Positions 7,695 through 15,804 of a stretch of DNA of 64,000 bases are shown here, in pieces. Each line of letters opens with the position of its first letter. The first letter of the stretch is position 1. The translations under genes were made by a program, and so were the position numbers. The notes below the pieces were generated by a model. That model had not been told where the DNA came from, did no database searches, and worked only from the letters and a program-made list of their open reading frames with translations. Source of the stretch: a virus. The DNA is taken from IMG/VR virus record IMGVR_UViG_3300042889_001272, positions 171,562 through 235,561 of that record; one strand, written 5' to 3'.

Positions 7695-9091
7695 TTAGCA
7701 TTTTTCCATTTAGTATAGTAAGGTTCAAACTCAGGAAATGTAGCCAAAAAGTTTGTTCCTCTGCGTTTGTCGTGCTCATCCACAAACGCAACTAGATCCT
7801 TTTGATATACTGTAACTTCCTCTGGATCTTTTTGATTCATTGTTAATTCATATATACGTTTAAATTTTTCAGCTTCCCATTTGAAAAATCCTTGATTAGC
7901 ACTTCCATACCATTCACCGTTTTCTAAATTACGATACATCATTGTTACTTGATTGAAAATATATTCTTTTGCCCAACTTTCTGGCATAACATGAAAGATG
8001 CTTTGGTGCGCTGGGTGCCTTAGAAACGGTGCATCTAAAATTAACGGAGCATGAACATTGTTCCAGCCACCGAACTCGTTTTTAATATCTAATACATCTT
8101 GTAAGAATAACGAATATGTAGGTACACTAAGAACATTGTAGGTACTCATGATAGTAATAGTACACTCTGGGATTTCTTTTAATACCCTGCGGATGTTACT
8201 TAACCAAAGTTCATAATTCATACCATCACGAATATATTCTGCAGCCTTGCCATGAGCATCACAGCTTGTAAAGATTTTAAACTTTTTAACTTTCTTTTCT
8301 TCGCAGATAATTTTAACTTTTTCAAGGAATCTGTCAAATAACTGTGGTGGCACACACAAATTGCTGTTAATGCTCAGGTGTATATCTGGATTAGGATTTT
8401 CAATGACATAGTCAAGAACTTTAAAAGTATCTTTACTTAGTAAAGGTTCTCCGCCAGTTATCCTAAAGTGCTGAAGTTCTTTATAAACAGTGGGCCACCA
8501 TTTCCAGAATGCTTCCACATAAGGATTGTATTGATTGTGCGGAATAGGCATTTGATCAATTTGTTTAAGGCCAGCAATATCATTGAAACGGCCGTGTGTT
8601 GGATATGGGCCATGTTGTTTAACTTCTTCCATCCACAGACTACTGACCTGTGGACTACAATAGCTACATTTAAAATTACAGACGTTACTGAAACTGACTT
8701 CCAGATAACTAGGAACAACGTCACTGTCCCATGGCAAATTGCGAACTTCGTCAAAGTGAGGCTTTGCCCATACATCATAGCTCTTATAGATTCTATCGCT
8801 GAGTGCATCTGGTGCGCTGTCCTCTACTTTCCAGCAATAGTCACATTCTTTAGGACGGGCACCTTCCAACATTAACTTACGCTGTTCTTTTTTAAACTGT
8901 GTATTATGTAATGCACTGGGATTAGCGGCTAGTTCGTCTAAAGGAATTTTGTGCGTAGTGGGATGGTGACAACTGTGGTTGTGACCTGTTTGCAAATGCA
9001 GAGTTACCTGTTTCCACTTGGCAATACAAAAACTAGGACTAACGTCGTTAATCTTTTTTTGAAATGCAATGATATCTTTATTGTGTTCCAT
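7691..9091 (-). CDS. Radical SAM protein with Cys-rich (twitch-type) N-terminal segment
   Basis: A 466-residue protein with the radical SAM motif C-x3-C-x2-C at Cys138, Cys142 and Cys145 (CNFKCSYC), the glycine motif FRITGGEPLL near residue 213, and further barrel landmarks. Before the barrel lie additional cysteines (Cys22, Cys41, and the Cys83/Cys86 pair in ECDYC), consistent with an auxiliary iron-sulphur twitch site. Radical SAM twitch proteins are recurrent in phages of aquatic bacteria, but their substrates are not established. Lying inside a glycosyltransferase operon, it could modify a sugar (epimerisation, dehydration, C-C chemistry) or a protein acceptor. Family assignment is secure; function is open. 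Confidence 0.88.
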   Translation of the reverse strand: MEHNKDIIAFQKKINDVSPSFCIAKWKQVTLHLQTGHNHSCHHPTTHKIPLDELAANPSALHNTQFKKEQRKLMLEGARPKECDYCWKVEDSAPDALSDRIYKSYDVWAKPHFDEVRNLPWDSDVVPSYLEVSFSNVCNFKCSYCSPQVSSLWMEEVKQHGPYPTHGRFNDIAGLKQIDQMPIPHNQYNPYVEAFWKWWPTVYKELQHFRITGGEPLLSKDTFKVLDYVIENPNPDIHLSINSNLCVPPQLFDRFLEKVKIICEEKKVKKFKIFTSCDAHGKAAEYIRDGMNYELWLSNIRRVLKEIPECTITIMSTYNVLSVPTYSLFLQDVLDIKNEFGGWNNVHAPLILDAPFLRHPAHQSIFHVMPESWAKEYIFNQVTMMYRNLENGEWYGSANQGFFKWEAEKFKRIYELTMNQKDPEEVTVYQKDLVAFVDEHDKRRGTNFLATFPEFEPYYTKWKNAK

Positions 9092-9092
9092 A

Positions 9093-10064
9093 TTAATTTA
9101 TCGAGTTATCTACTTGATTTTCTTTGACCTGGGCACCAAGTCTGGGTGGATTAATCCAGCTTTCCTTGAACATTTTACTTCCGTTATAGTCAAGTTCTGC
9201 AATCTCTAATCCTAGGTTTGTTCTCAATGATTCTCCTAGTTTGAATATTTCGTCTTGTAGTTTTTTCTTGTCATATGTCCAGCCACTGGCTAAACATTTT
9301 TCAGACTCTCCGGCAAACTGTGGACGGACAGCATTTTTCCAAAAATCATCATGCCATTCAAAATCTCTCACCAATGTGAAATCAAAGCCATCTCTGTCAA
9401 TATTAGACATATAGCAACCTAATCTAGTTCCGTACATGGCCCATAGTCCATTGTATACATCAGCACCTACACTAGCCCATACCAGCAAACGTTTATAATT
9501 TCTATCGTGTACTCGTTGTTTGAGTTGCCTAGGATCCACGGTTACTCCGCCTTCTAATGCTAGTTTAACACCTTCACGGAAGCCTGCGCGATATGCTTGG
9601 TAAGCACTGGCATTATTAAAAACGTCACTGTATATGTTATTCATTTGATGATAGTAAATGTCCCAGCAAAAGTCAACTTGTGCTTTGGGATCTTCTGCGG
9701 CTTCGTGTGTACGCATTTGTTCTACCACATGTTTGGGCCAAAGTTTAATGCCGCCATTGCCATAAACTAAACCGTTGACAACATTCTTGCCTGCCCATGA
9801 TATAACGTCATGTCGACTAATTTTCGACATATCCAATTCAATGCTTAAAAAGTCATCACGTACAATGTTATCTGCATCCACAGTAATAAATCTATCTGTT
9901 TCAGCGGCAGCGGCAGCGGCTTTGTGCGCGGCATCAAATCCTTTTACTCCATGCACACGCTTGGCCCATGGAGCTTTGTTACATAAGTCAGAATAGTTCT
10001 TATCGGCGTTGGGTTCGTCGTAGCTTAAAAATATAATATCAAAACTGGTAATCGGTGCTAGCAT
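9093..10064 (-). CDS. Putative GT-A glycosyltransferase
   Basis: About 323 residues from the ATG at 10064. This start is preferred over 10079 because AAGGAAG stands just upstream. The protein opens FDIIFLSYDEPNAD, followed by RFITVDADNIV with a DxD-type DAD motif near residue 75, and YGNGGIKLW near residue 110. This arrangement is typical of GT-A enzymes that bind a metal-nucleotide sugar. The end of the upstream gene overlaps its start by 26 nt, and the radical SAM gene follows after 1 nt. Donor sugar and acceptor are not known. Confidence 0.65.
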   Translation of the reverse strand: MLAPITSFDIIFLSYDEPNADKNYSDLCNKAPWAKRVHGVKGFDAAHKAAAAAAETDRFITVDADNIVRDDFLSIELDMSKISRHDVISWAGKNVVNGLVYGNGGIKLWPKHVVEQMRTHEAAEDPKAQVDFCWDIYYHQMNNIYSDVFNNASAYQAYRAGFREGVKLALEGGVTVDPRQLKQRVHDRNYKRLLVWASVGADVYNGLWAMYGTRLGCYMSNIDRDGFDFTLVRDFEWHDDFWKNAVRPQFAGESEKCLASGWTYDKKKLQDEIFKLGESLRTNLGLEIAELDYNGSKMFKESWINPPRLGAQVKENQVDNSIN

Positions 10065-11028
10065 CTTCTTCCTTTGCATGTAAATGAAAATAGTTACATA
10101 CTAATTTAACTTCTTTTTCACTTGTTAATTTTATCTCAAAATTATTATAGTTGTTAAGTTGGTTACTACTTAACTTGATAGAACCCAGCATCATTGTCGG
10201 GTCATGTTTTTCACAAATGTATAATTCTATGTCTTCATTTAATCTAAATGTGTTGATGTCTTGTATTGTACTTTGTAATTTTAACACATTACCCGTCTGT
10301 TTGTAAAGCAAATTTGGAAGATAATCTAAATTATTTTCTGCAACTAAGTTTTCATTTGATCGGTAGTCGTATGATATAATTTGGTTGTCGTTGTAATATA
10401 AAAATCCAATGTTTTTCAATCCCAACACATCGTCTGGCAACCATCTACACTTAAAACTAATATCGTGTTTTTCAAATAATTCTCTAGTAGACACAGTGAA
10501 TTTTCCAAACAGCTTGGATCTTTCATTTTTATCAATACAATATATTTCTATGTAATCGGGCAATTCTTCCAAGTGTTTTTCTGAAGTTTTTTCCAATAAC
10601 ATATTCAATTTAAAAATATTATAGTCAAAAATTAGCTGTATTTTTTTAGTTACTACATCACAGTGTAAGTGTATAAAGGACCGTTCTGAATTTGTGGCGA
10701 AAATAAAGTCAAATTCCCCTTTTCTGCGTTGCTTGTTATGTGTTAATTCAAATTCATTGGTTGTTTGATTTTTTTTAACTATGAGCTTAGACAGTGATAA
10801 TTTGTTTTCGAATAATTTTTTTGTTAATGTAGAAGCAGTTATAACAGCTATCGAATTTCTTTTCTCTGATGGAACAATTTCCATGGGTGATGCAACAACA
10901 GGCAAACCTGTAAGTCTATTATATTCGACATACACTTTTTGTTCGTTATTTGTATTTCTACTTTTAAGAACTCTTTTTTGTATGTCAAATTCTTCGACTT
11001 GATCGTCATCACTTACACAGTTGCTCAT
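10039..11028 (-). CDS. Unknown protein in the glycan operon
   Basis: 329 residues, not recognised. It is rich in Asn, Lys and short beta-type stretches. It seems to contain repeated blocks with similar wording: KKIQLIFDYNIFKLN, GFLYYNDNQIISYDY and EVKLVCNYFHLH, each following a clause ending in LxG.F/ikLs. This suggests two or three tandem beta-sandwich-like modules. There is no signal peptide, membrane segment or clear catalytic motif. It overlaps the next upstream gene by 4 nt, so it is translated within the operon. It could be a binding or scaffolding partner of the glycosyltransferases. Confidence 0.55.
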   Translation of the reverse strand: MSNCVSDDDQVEEFDIQKRVLKSRNTNNEQKVYVEYNRLTGLPVVASPMEIVPSEKRNSIAVITASTLTKKLFENKLSLSKLIVKKNQTTNEFELTHNKQRRKGEFDFIFATNSERSFIHLHCDVVTKKIQLIFDYNIFKLNMLLEKTSEKHLEELPDYIEIYCIDKNERSKLFGKFTVSTRELFEKHDISFKCRWLPDDVLGLKNIGFLYYNDNQIISYDYRSNENLVAENNLDYLPNLLYKQTGNVLKLQSTIQDINTFRLNEDIELYICEKHDPTMMLGSIKLSSNQLNNYNNFEIKLTSEKEVKLVCNYFHLHAKEEDASTDYQF

Positions 11029-11843
11029 TTATTTTTAAAATTTTCTAATATTTCATCAGTGAGCCATCCCTTGGATTCATATTTAACCAAACCATGTTGT
11101 ACAAAATTTTCAATTTTAAGAGTACCTTTATCATTAACCCAGTAAGTTAAAAATTCACTCCAACGCTTGGTCCAATTGTTATTAATATAATTATTTTCTT
11201 GTTTTGACAGATCTATGCAATGCATAAAATCAAAGGTTGATATCTTCTTTTCAGTTATAGACTGCAATAAGGATAGCACCCAACTGGGCCATATATATTT
11301 GGGAAACGGTGGCATTTCATGTTCTTTGTCTGCAAAGAAATTTATATAATTGTCTTGATCATAACTGGAACATAACACACTGGCCAGTCCTAGAATGTAA
11401 TCACAGCCCTTGTCTTTGTTGAAAAATATTGCATTTGGAATACTGCTGACTCCAAAATTTTTAAATTCGATGCTGGCAGTACTGTACATCACTGGATTTA
11501 CAATTTCATTATTAAACAAATAGCGATGTTTTGGAAGAACAATGGGATCTAAACTTCGCAGATTTTCCCATATTCCTAGATCAAAATAAGTCAACAATTG
11601 ATCGGGCAGTAAGCCAATAGTCTTGGTATACGGACTCATTAACATTGATTTGAAATAGCATAATGTTGGATTCGTTTCATCTAAAAAAATGACATTGTCC
11701 GCTTCTATAAATTTTGCATCCGTACTATTAACAATGACACTGACAGGTCTAATAGAATCTATTTTTTTAATGCTTGTTATTAATAGATTTATTTCTACAG
11801 AGTTTTCATCAGTTCCATTAACTATTAAATAACCTTCACTCAT
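11025..11843 (-). CDS. Putative glycosyltransferase-like protein
   Basis: 272 residues. The N-terminus YLIVNGTDENSVEINLLITSIKK and the following EADNVIFLDETNP resemble the nucleotide-binding half of GT-A-like proteins. The layout parallels the neighbouring GT at 11836 (short beta strand, helix, strand, acidic patch, then Trp-rich helices such as WPSWVLSLL). No certain DxD is visible. It overlaps the upstream gene by 8 nt and the downstream gene by 4 nt. Function is inferred mainly from position. Confidence 0.45.
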   Translation of the reverse strand: MSEGYLIVNGTDENSVEINLLITSIKKIDSIRPVSVIVNSTDAKFIEADNVIFLDETNPTLCYFKSMLMSPYTKTIGLLPDQLLTYFDLGIWENLRSLDPIVLPKHRYLFNNEIVNPVMYSTASIEFKNFGVSSIPNAIFFNKDKGCDYILGLASVLCSSYDQDNYINFFADKEHEMPPFPKYIWPSWVLSLLQSITEKKISTFDFMHCIDLSKQENNYINNNWTKRWSEFLTYWVNDKGTLKIENFVQHGLVKYESKGWLTDEILENFKNK

Positions 11844-12732
11844 AGATTAACTCCTTGAGTTTAGTGTAGTGTCTTAAAATTGCCATTTTATTCATCAAGT
11901 GTATGTTTTCATTTATTATTCTACTGCAAATATTTTTCCATAACTCTTTGGGATCTGGACATAATAACACGTAGTCATTGAGAGATTTAAACTCTACAAT
12001 ATCATCAATTTGCTCACTGAAGCGCATTACTTTTCCTGGCAGTACTGCCACTGTATTTCCCACTGTTTGGCCATTTAGTATATGTGCGGCAATACTGGCA
12101 GCATAGTCTGTTCTGAATAACACTCCGGGAAACTTGTATAACCACTTGTAATAATGATAGTTTTCTTTAACATGTTCCCAAACACCAAAGAACAAACGAG
12201 CAACTTCACTGTCATTTCTCCAATACACAACTGTGCTCCACCACATGTCTATGCCATCTGGATGAAGTTTTTGTTCCCAGATTCTGGGCTTATAATTGCG
12301 AACGCTGACAGCGTCTTTATACATTGCAAGTTCGTAGTCTGTGTCGAACACTGCATCTAAACTATCATTGCCCACAATGTAGTCGACATCTATCATCAAT
12401 GTTTGTCGGTAAGGGCTTTTTTGAAAAATGCTGTGTTTATTTTTATTATTGAACTGTGTGCTGAATTCTGTCCAAGGACTGTCCCTGTGCATTCTTGTAT
12501 TACGTTCGTGCTGAATATCTTCCACAATGATATGATCAAAGGTATAAGATAATTGCTCAGGTGTGAGTTCCGCAGTTAACGCATTAAGAGTGTTTAAATC
12601 TGTGAGCAAAGTGACATGATTGTTTTTCATGTGCAGTTTTACATTTGCTGCCGCTATTATTGCCAATCTTTCATAGGCTATTTTGCCGTTGTTATACGCA
12701 ATCAGCAAAACACCTTTATCAAATTTAGACAT
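11836..12732 (-). CDS. GT-A type glycosyltransferase-like protein
   Basis: 298 residues. It opens KGVLLIAYNNGKIAYERLA, then SPYRQTLMIDVDYIVGND with the metal-binding DxD-type motif (DVD) near residue 117, and then WWSTVVYWRND, the pattern of nucleotide-diphospho-sugar transferases that start from a preformed acceptor. The 8-nt overlap with the upstream gene (ATGTCTAA) supports the start. It is the second gene of the operon. Probable sugar transferase; acceptor unknown. Confidence 0.65.
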   Translation of the reverse strand: MSKFDKGVLLIAYNNGKIAYERLAIIAAANVKLHMKNNHVTLLTDLNTLNALTAELTPEQLSYTFDHIIVEDIQHERNTRMHRDSPWTEFSTQFNNKNKHSIFQKSPYRQTLMIDVDYIVGNDSLDAVFDTDYELAMYKDAVSVRNYKPRIWEQKLHPDGIDMWWSTVVYWRNDSEVARLFFGVWEHVKENYHYYKWLYKFPGVLFRTDYAASIAAHILNGQTVGNTVAVLPGKVMRFSEQIDDIVEFKSLNDYVLLCPDPKELWKNICSRIINENIHLMNKMAILRHYTKLKELIYE

Positions 12733-13078
12733 CTAATCCTACCAATCCTTTAGTGTCTCTTTTCTTTTTTAGTTTTTCGTAGTCGTTGTAATATTCGTTC
12801 AGTGCTTCTGTGTATGCACTGAACAATTTTGTATGAAAGTCTTGTAATGCTGTTATTAGTATTGGGTTTTCGTTGTCATCTATAAAAACAAATTGTTCGA
12901 CTTTTTTGTCTAACAAGTGCTGAATAAAATTGATTAGTTCCAGTGTGGCTGTGAACATTGAATTCGAATAGCCAATGGTTAACACGGTATTCATTCGCTG
13001 TTTAAGGTTTAGTTTTTGATTGTTTAAAGTTAAGCGATAGTTACTGAACTCTAACGCTTCTCTGAGTTTGTCATCCAT
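12725..13078 (-). CDS. Unknown small protein, first gene of the glycan operon
   Basis: 117 residues, mostly helical, with a basic C-terminus (YNDYEKLKKKRDTKGL). No family recognised. GGAG lies 6 nt before the ATG. It is the promoter-proximal gene of the operon, 29 nt downstream of a TATAAATA element, and overlaps the next gene by 8 nt. Small leading genes of this kind are often regulators or assembly factors, but nothing in the sequence proves this. Confidence 0.6.
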   Translation of the reverse strand: MDDKLREALEFSNYRLTLNNQKLNLKQRMNTVLTIGYSNSMFTATLELINFIQHLLDKKVEQFVFIDDNENPILITALQDFHTKLFSAYTEALNEYYNDYEKLKKKRDTKGLVGLDV

Positions 13079-13091
13079 TTTGACTCCATTA

Positions 13092-13103
13092 TATACTAGT
13101 ATA
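13092..13103. promoter_or_regulatory. Perfect 12-bp palindrome in the operon leader
   Basis: TATACTAGTATA is its own reverse complement. It lies between the late promoter core and the first ATG of the glycan operon, overlapping the expected transcription start, so it is a candidate operator. It could also be a chance AT-rich palindrome. Confidence 0.35.
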
Positions 13104-13106
13104 ATG

Positions 13107-13114
13107 TATTTATA
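13107..13114 (-). promoter_or_regulatory. T4-late-type promoter element before the glycan operon
   Basis: The minus strand reads TATAAATA, an exact match to the T4 late promoter core recognised by gp55-type sigma factors; this window encodes a gp55. A transcript would begin about 22 nt before the first ATG (13078) and include the GGAG ribosome site. Confidence 0.6.
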
Positions 13115-13132
13115 GTAGCAAAATGAAATATT

Positions 13133-14212
13133 TTAAGGAGATGTAGCTATTCCAGAAAAGGCAGGCTGGCCAATTGAAAATGTTGCACTACCGCTGGATT
13201 TTGTAGTAGCTTTATTACTTTCCACATACAAGGTGTGAGTTCCATTTACTTCTGTTGAATCTGCACTATGTAACACAACTCGCAACACTAACTGAACTGG
13301 ACCGGTTGTATAGCTTCCGTTTGTTGCTACAATCGAACCATAAACTCGTATACTTCTTCTACTGCCGCCATATCCGTAGCCATATCCGTAGCCATTGCCG
13401 TAGCCATACCCGCCGCCATTGCCGTAGCCATACCCGCCGCCATTGCCATAGCCATACCCGCCGCCATTGCCATAGCCATATCCATATCCATATCCATATC
13501 CATAGCCATATCCATACCCGTATCCGCCGCCGCCGGCGCTGTTACAAGTTAGTAATAACTGCTCTGTAGAGTTCAAGTCTCTAAAGCCTTTATTTTCGCT
13601 GATAATATTTGCAGTAGTTGAAACTGTATTAGTTAATTTCAAACTTACAACTCCGAATCTAGCATATACTGATTGCCATAACCCAGACGCCCCGGATCCA
13701 GTGCCTGTTAAATTTAAATTAATGCTACTATCACTGTTGAAGAAATATCTAGCTTTATCATAATTTTGAAAATTTAAAGTCACAGTGTATGTTAAGTTAG
13801 AATTCCATGGTGTGTTTCTTGGGATGTTTCCCAAAGTAGCCAATGCTCGTTGTCCAATGGCTGATAAATTATGTCTTGTGTCAACATCAGCTGACACTGT
13901 TTCTATATCATTCCAGATGCTGGCAGTGACTTTTTGTCCGATTATAACACGATCTAGTTCGTAGACACTGCCTGTGTGTTCAGCGCCTAAATTAATACGG
14001 TCGATCATTTCATTGACCAGTGCTGCCGTAATTTTTGTTCCGGTGGTGGCTAAACTAGCGGATGTGTTTCCCCATCCGTAACCCTGTCTAATTTTATCAG
14101 CTAATACTGTTTTAGGTATACTACTGGGATAAATGTCGGCAAAAACTTTGTTGGTATTGTTAACCAACACATTATAGTCACTGGCTGTGATTAATTGCCC
14201 TTTTGATGCCAA
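13133..14212 (-). CDS. Tail-associated structural protein with Gly-Tyr repeat tract
   Basis: 359 residues. The N-terminal 120 residues (MASKGQLITASDYNVLVNN...) and two later helix-rich clauses resemble T4-like virion proteins that attach to the baseplate. The centre has a low-complexity Gly/Tyr/Asn tract (about residues 226-282). A beta-rich C-terminal domain follows, ending about 77 residues after the tract. It follows the 14214 gene almost without a gap in the tail operon. A fibre, or an adhesin with a flexible glycine linker, is the likely role. Exact T4 counterpart not assigned. Confidence 0.6.
   Translation of the reverse strand: MASKGQLITASDYNVLVNNTNKVFADIYPSSIPKTVLADKIRQGYGWGNTSASLATTGTKITAALVNEMIDRINLGAEHTGSVYELDRVIIGQKVTASIWNDIETVSADVDTRHNLSAIGQRALATLGNIPRNTPWNSNLTYTVTLNFQNYDKARYFFNSDSSINLNLTGTGSGASGLWQSVYARFGVVSLKLTNTVSTTANIISENKGFRDLNSTEQLLLTCNSAGGGGYGYGYGYGYGYGYGYGYGNGGGYGYGNGGGYGYGNGGGYGYGNGYGYGYGYGGSRRSIRVYGSIVATNGSYTTGPVQLVLRVVLHSADSTEVNGTHTLYVESNKATTKSSGSATFSIGQPAFSGIATSP
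13365..13535 (-). repeat. Gly-Tyr minisatellite inside a tail protein gene
   Basis: A tract built of 6-bp (Gly-Tyr) and 24-bp units; the 24-bp unit encodes GGYGYGNG and occurs three to four times in succession. Copies differ at third codon positions (GTAG/ATAG on the plus strand), so the array is not freshly expanded, but its length could vary by slippage. Confidence 0.85.
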
Positions 14213-14213
14213 T

Positions 14214-15152
14214 TTATCTCACTCCAACAGCTACTTCTACTGTGCTAATACCATTACTGATTTTATCGTTTAATGCTCTGCCGATAATGTTTATTGGATT
14301 ATATTCATTTGTTGCCATGCCAACGCCTTCGACTTCGCTGGAAACAATGCGCTGACCTTTACGTACTGTGCCTTTTACTAAACAAGGTACACGACCTTTA
14401 AGTGCCACAGGATAAGCATTTTCTTGCATTTTCATTTTGCTGTTTAACAAGAAGCCAGGGGCAGTTGATATAATACCAAATACTTCTTCGTCGTAGGCTT
14501 TAATTGTTTTAGTAATTTCCATTTCGCCGCCAAGACGAACAATGTTACCAGGAACAAGTTCGACATCACTTCTATATATTTCTGCCATGTCGGCAAATTC
14601 TGCTTCCATTGCACGACCGCGTATTTTAAAGTTACCGTATTCAGAACCAGCATCTTGGCCGTCATTCATATTGATGCCGCAGCCAATAGTTGGAAATCTA
14701 TTTTGCAAACCAGTGTCTGCATGTGGAGTATATGTACCAGCATCACTGCTGATAATAGCAACGATTGTGCCGGTTGTTGCATTCAATGAAGCTCCGACTT
14801 GAATTTTAATAGCACGATGAAAAATTCCTGAAATATCTTTAATTAAAGCTGTGCTGAATCCGTCCACCGGACCGCCAATTAAATCAGTGCCGCCAATTGG
14901 ATTCCATTTTACACCGTCATACACGCTGACAACTCGTGAATTACTGTTCCACCAAAATTGACCAGTAATTGGATTTGATGGAGCAACTGGGTTACTGAAG
15001 TGCTCTAGCATCTGAACTAGGTTTTCTGCCATTATTTCGCCGTAAGCGGAATAATTTTTACCCAGCAACTTAATAGGAGTAGTTGTATCTACTGTTCTAT
15101 CTGCAACGATTGTTAGTCGTGTGCCGTCTGTTTTTGTAACATCATATGCCAT
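14214..15152 (-). CDS. Virion structural (tail fibre/baseplate-associated) protein
   Basis: 312 residues. The start MAYDVTKTDGTRLTIV, the PITGQFWWNSNSRVVSVYDG clause near residue 62, and the C-terminal region (PGNIVRLGGEMEITK then VPCLVKGTVRKGQ) match a structural protein type common in marine T4-like phages and usually annotated as a fibre or virion protein. A late-type promoter (GATAAATA) and AAGGAA lie upstream. It is followed by the Gly-Tyr protein gene with no gap. Exact place in the virion unknown. Confidence 0.6.
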   Translation of the reverse strand: MAYDVTKTDGTRLTIVADRTVDTTTPIKLLGKNYSAYGEIMAENLVQMLEHFSNPVAPSNPITGQFWWNSNSRVVSVYDGVKWNPIGGTDLIGGPVDGFSTALIKDISGIFHRAIKIQVGASLNATTGTIVAIISSDAGTYTPHADTGLQNRFPTIGCGINMNDGQDAGSEYGNFKIRGRAMEAEFADMAEIYRSDVELVPGNIVRLGGEMEITKTIKAYDEEVFGIISTAPGFLLNSKMKMQENAYPVALKGRVPCLVKGTVRKGQRIVSSEVEGVGMATNEYNPINIIGRALNDKISNGISTVEVAVGVR

Positions 15153-15175
15153 TCTTCAAAATTCCTTTATTGTAT

Positions 15176-15183
15176 TATTTATC
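15176..15183 (-). promoter_or_regulatory. Late-type promoter element
   Basis: GATAAATA on the minus strand, 23 nt before the ATG at 15152 with AAGGAA between. It differs by one base from the T4 late core TATAAATA. Confidence 0.45.
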
Positions 15184-15187
15184 TATT

Positions 15188-15763
15188 TTAGTTTAGTCTA
15201 ATTCTTAAAGTATAAACAATCTGTATTACTCTGTTTGCAGACTTTTGCACTGGATCGAACACAATATGACTCAACAAATATCCTGTATTTTTGCCGTTGC
15301 TGCCACGGCTTTTTAGACCTAATTCGTTGAAAATATAATCCCCGAGGCCAGCCTCTGGTTGATTTTCTTCTATTGTGCAAGTAACTACCAAATCAGTGTA
15401 GTTTAAACCAGTGATATGATTTACAACTACATTATTATTGATATCATCAAAGTTATTTGCAGTGTCGGCCATGTCAACAACTTTGAAATACGTTGGATTA
15501 TACAGGCCTGCTTGTAAACCTGTGGATAAATTATCAGTGACGTCGTTGTAAGTGATGTTTCCAGTTTCGTCTATGATCAAGCCGCCGTTGCCGAAATGCA
15601 TTTCATATACGTAAGAATTATTGTTTCCTTGTAACATAGTGGCAATAATTAATGTCATTGTTTCAGGATTAATTGCGTTATGCTCACTGACAAAGACTTC
15701 TTGAGTCTTTGGATCCCAAATCTTTACGTGACCATCGATGTTAATATTTGTCGAATCTATCAT
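15188..15763 (-). CDS. Baseplate or tail structural protein
   Basis: 191 residues, beta-rich, beginning MIDSTNINIDGHVKIWDPKT. It then has HNAINPETMTLIIATMLQG, a clause found in phage structural proteins of this class. It lies between the 2991-residue gp7-position protein and the fibre-like gene, where T4 has gp8-gp10, but the sequence does not allow a named match. GGAAATAAAATG gives a ribosome site, and a TTAAATAC element lies upstream. Confidence 0.55.
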   Translation of the reverse strand: MIDSTNINIDGHVKIWDPKTQEVFVSEHNAINPETMTLIIATMLQGNNNSYVYEMHFGNGGLIIDETGNITYNDVTDNLSTGLQAGLYNPTYFKVVDMADTANNFDDINNNVVVNHITGLNYTDLVVTCTIEENQPEAGLGDYIFNELGLKSRGSNGKNTGYLLSHIVFDPVQKSANRVIQIVYTLRIRLN

Positions 15764-15780
15764 TTTATTTCCTGTATACT

Positions 15781-15788
15781 GTATTTAA
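15781..15788 (-). promoter_or_regulatory. Weak late-type promoter element
   Basis: TTAAATAC on the minus strand, about 18 nt before the ATG at 15763. It matches the TAAATA core shared by the other late elements in this window but lacks the leading TA. Confidence 0.3.
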
Positions 15789-15804
15789 CTGTTTCTTTAA
15801 CTAC

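Noticed and set aside
13255-13569. Plus-strand His/Arg/Ser repeat frame
   Set aside because: Antisense of the Gly-Tyr minisatellite; the minus-strand structural gene explains it.
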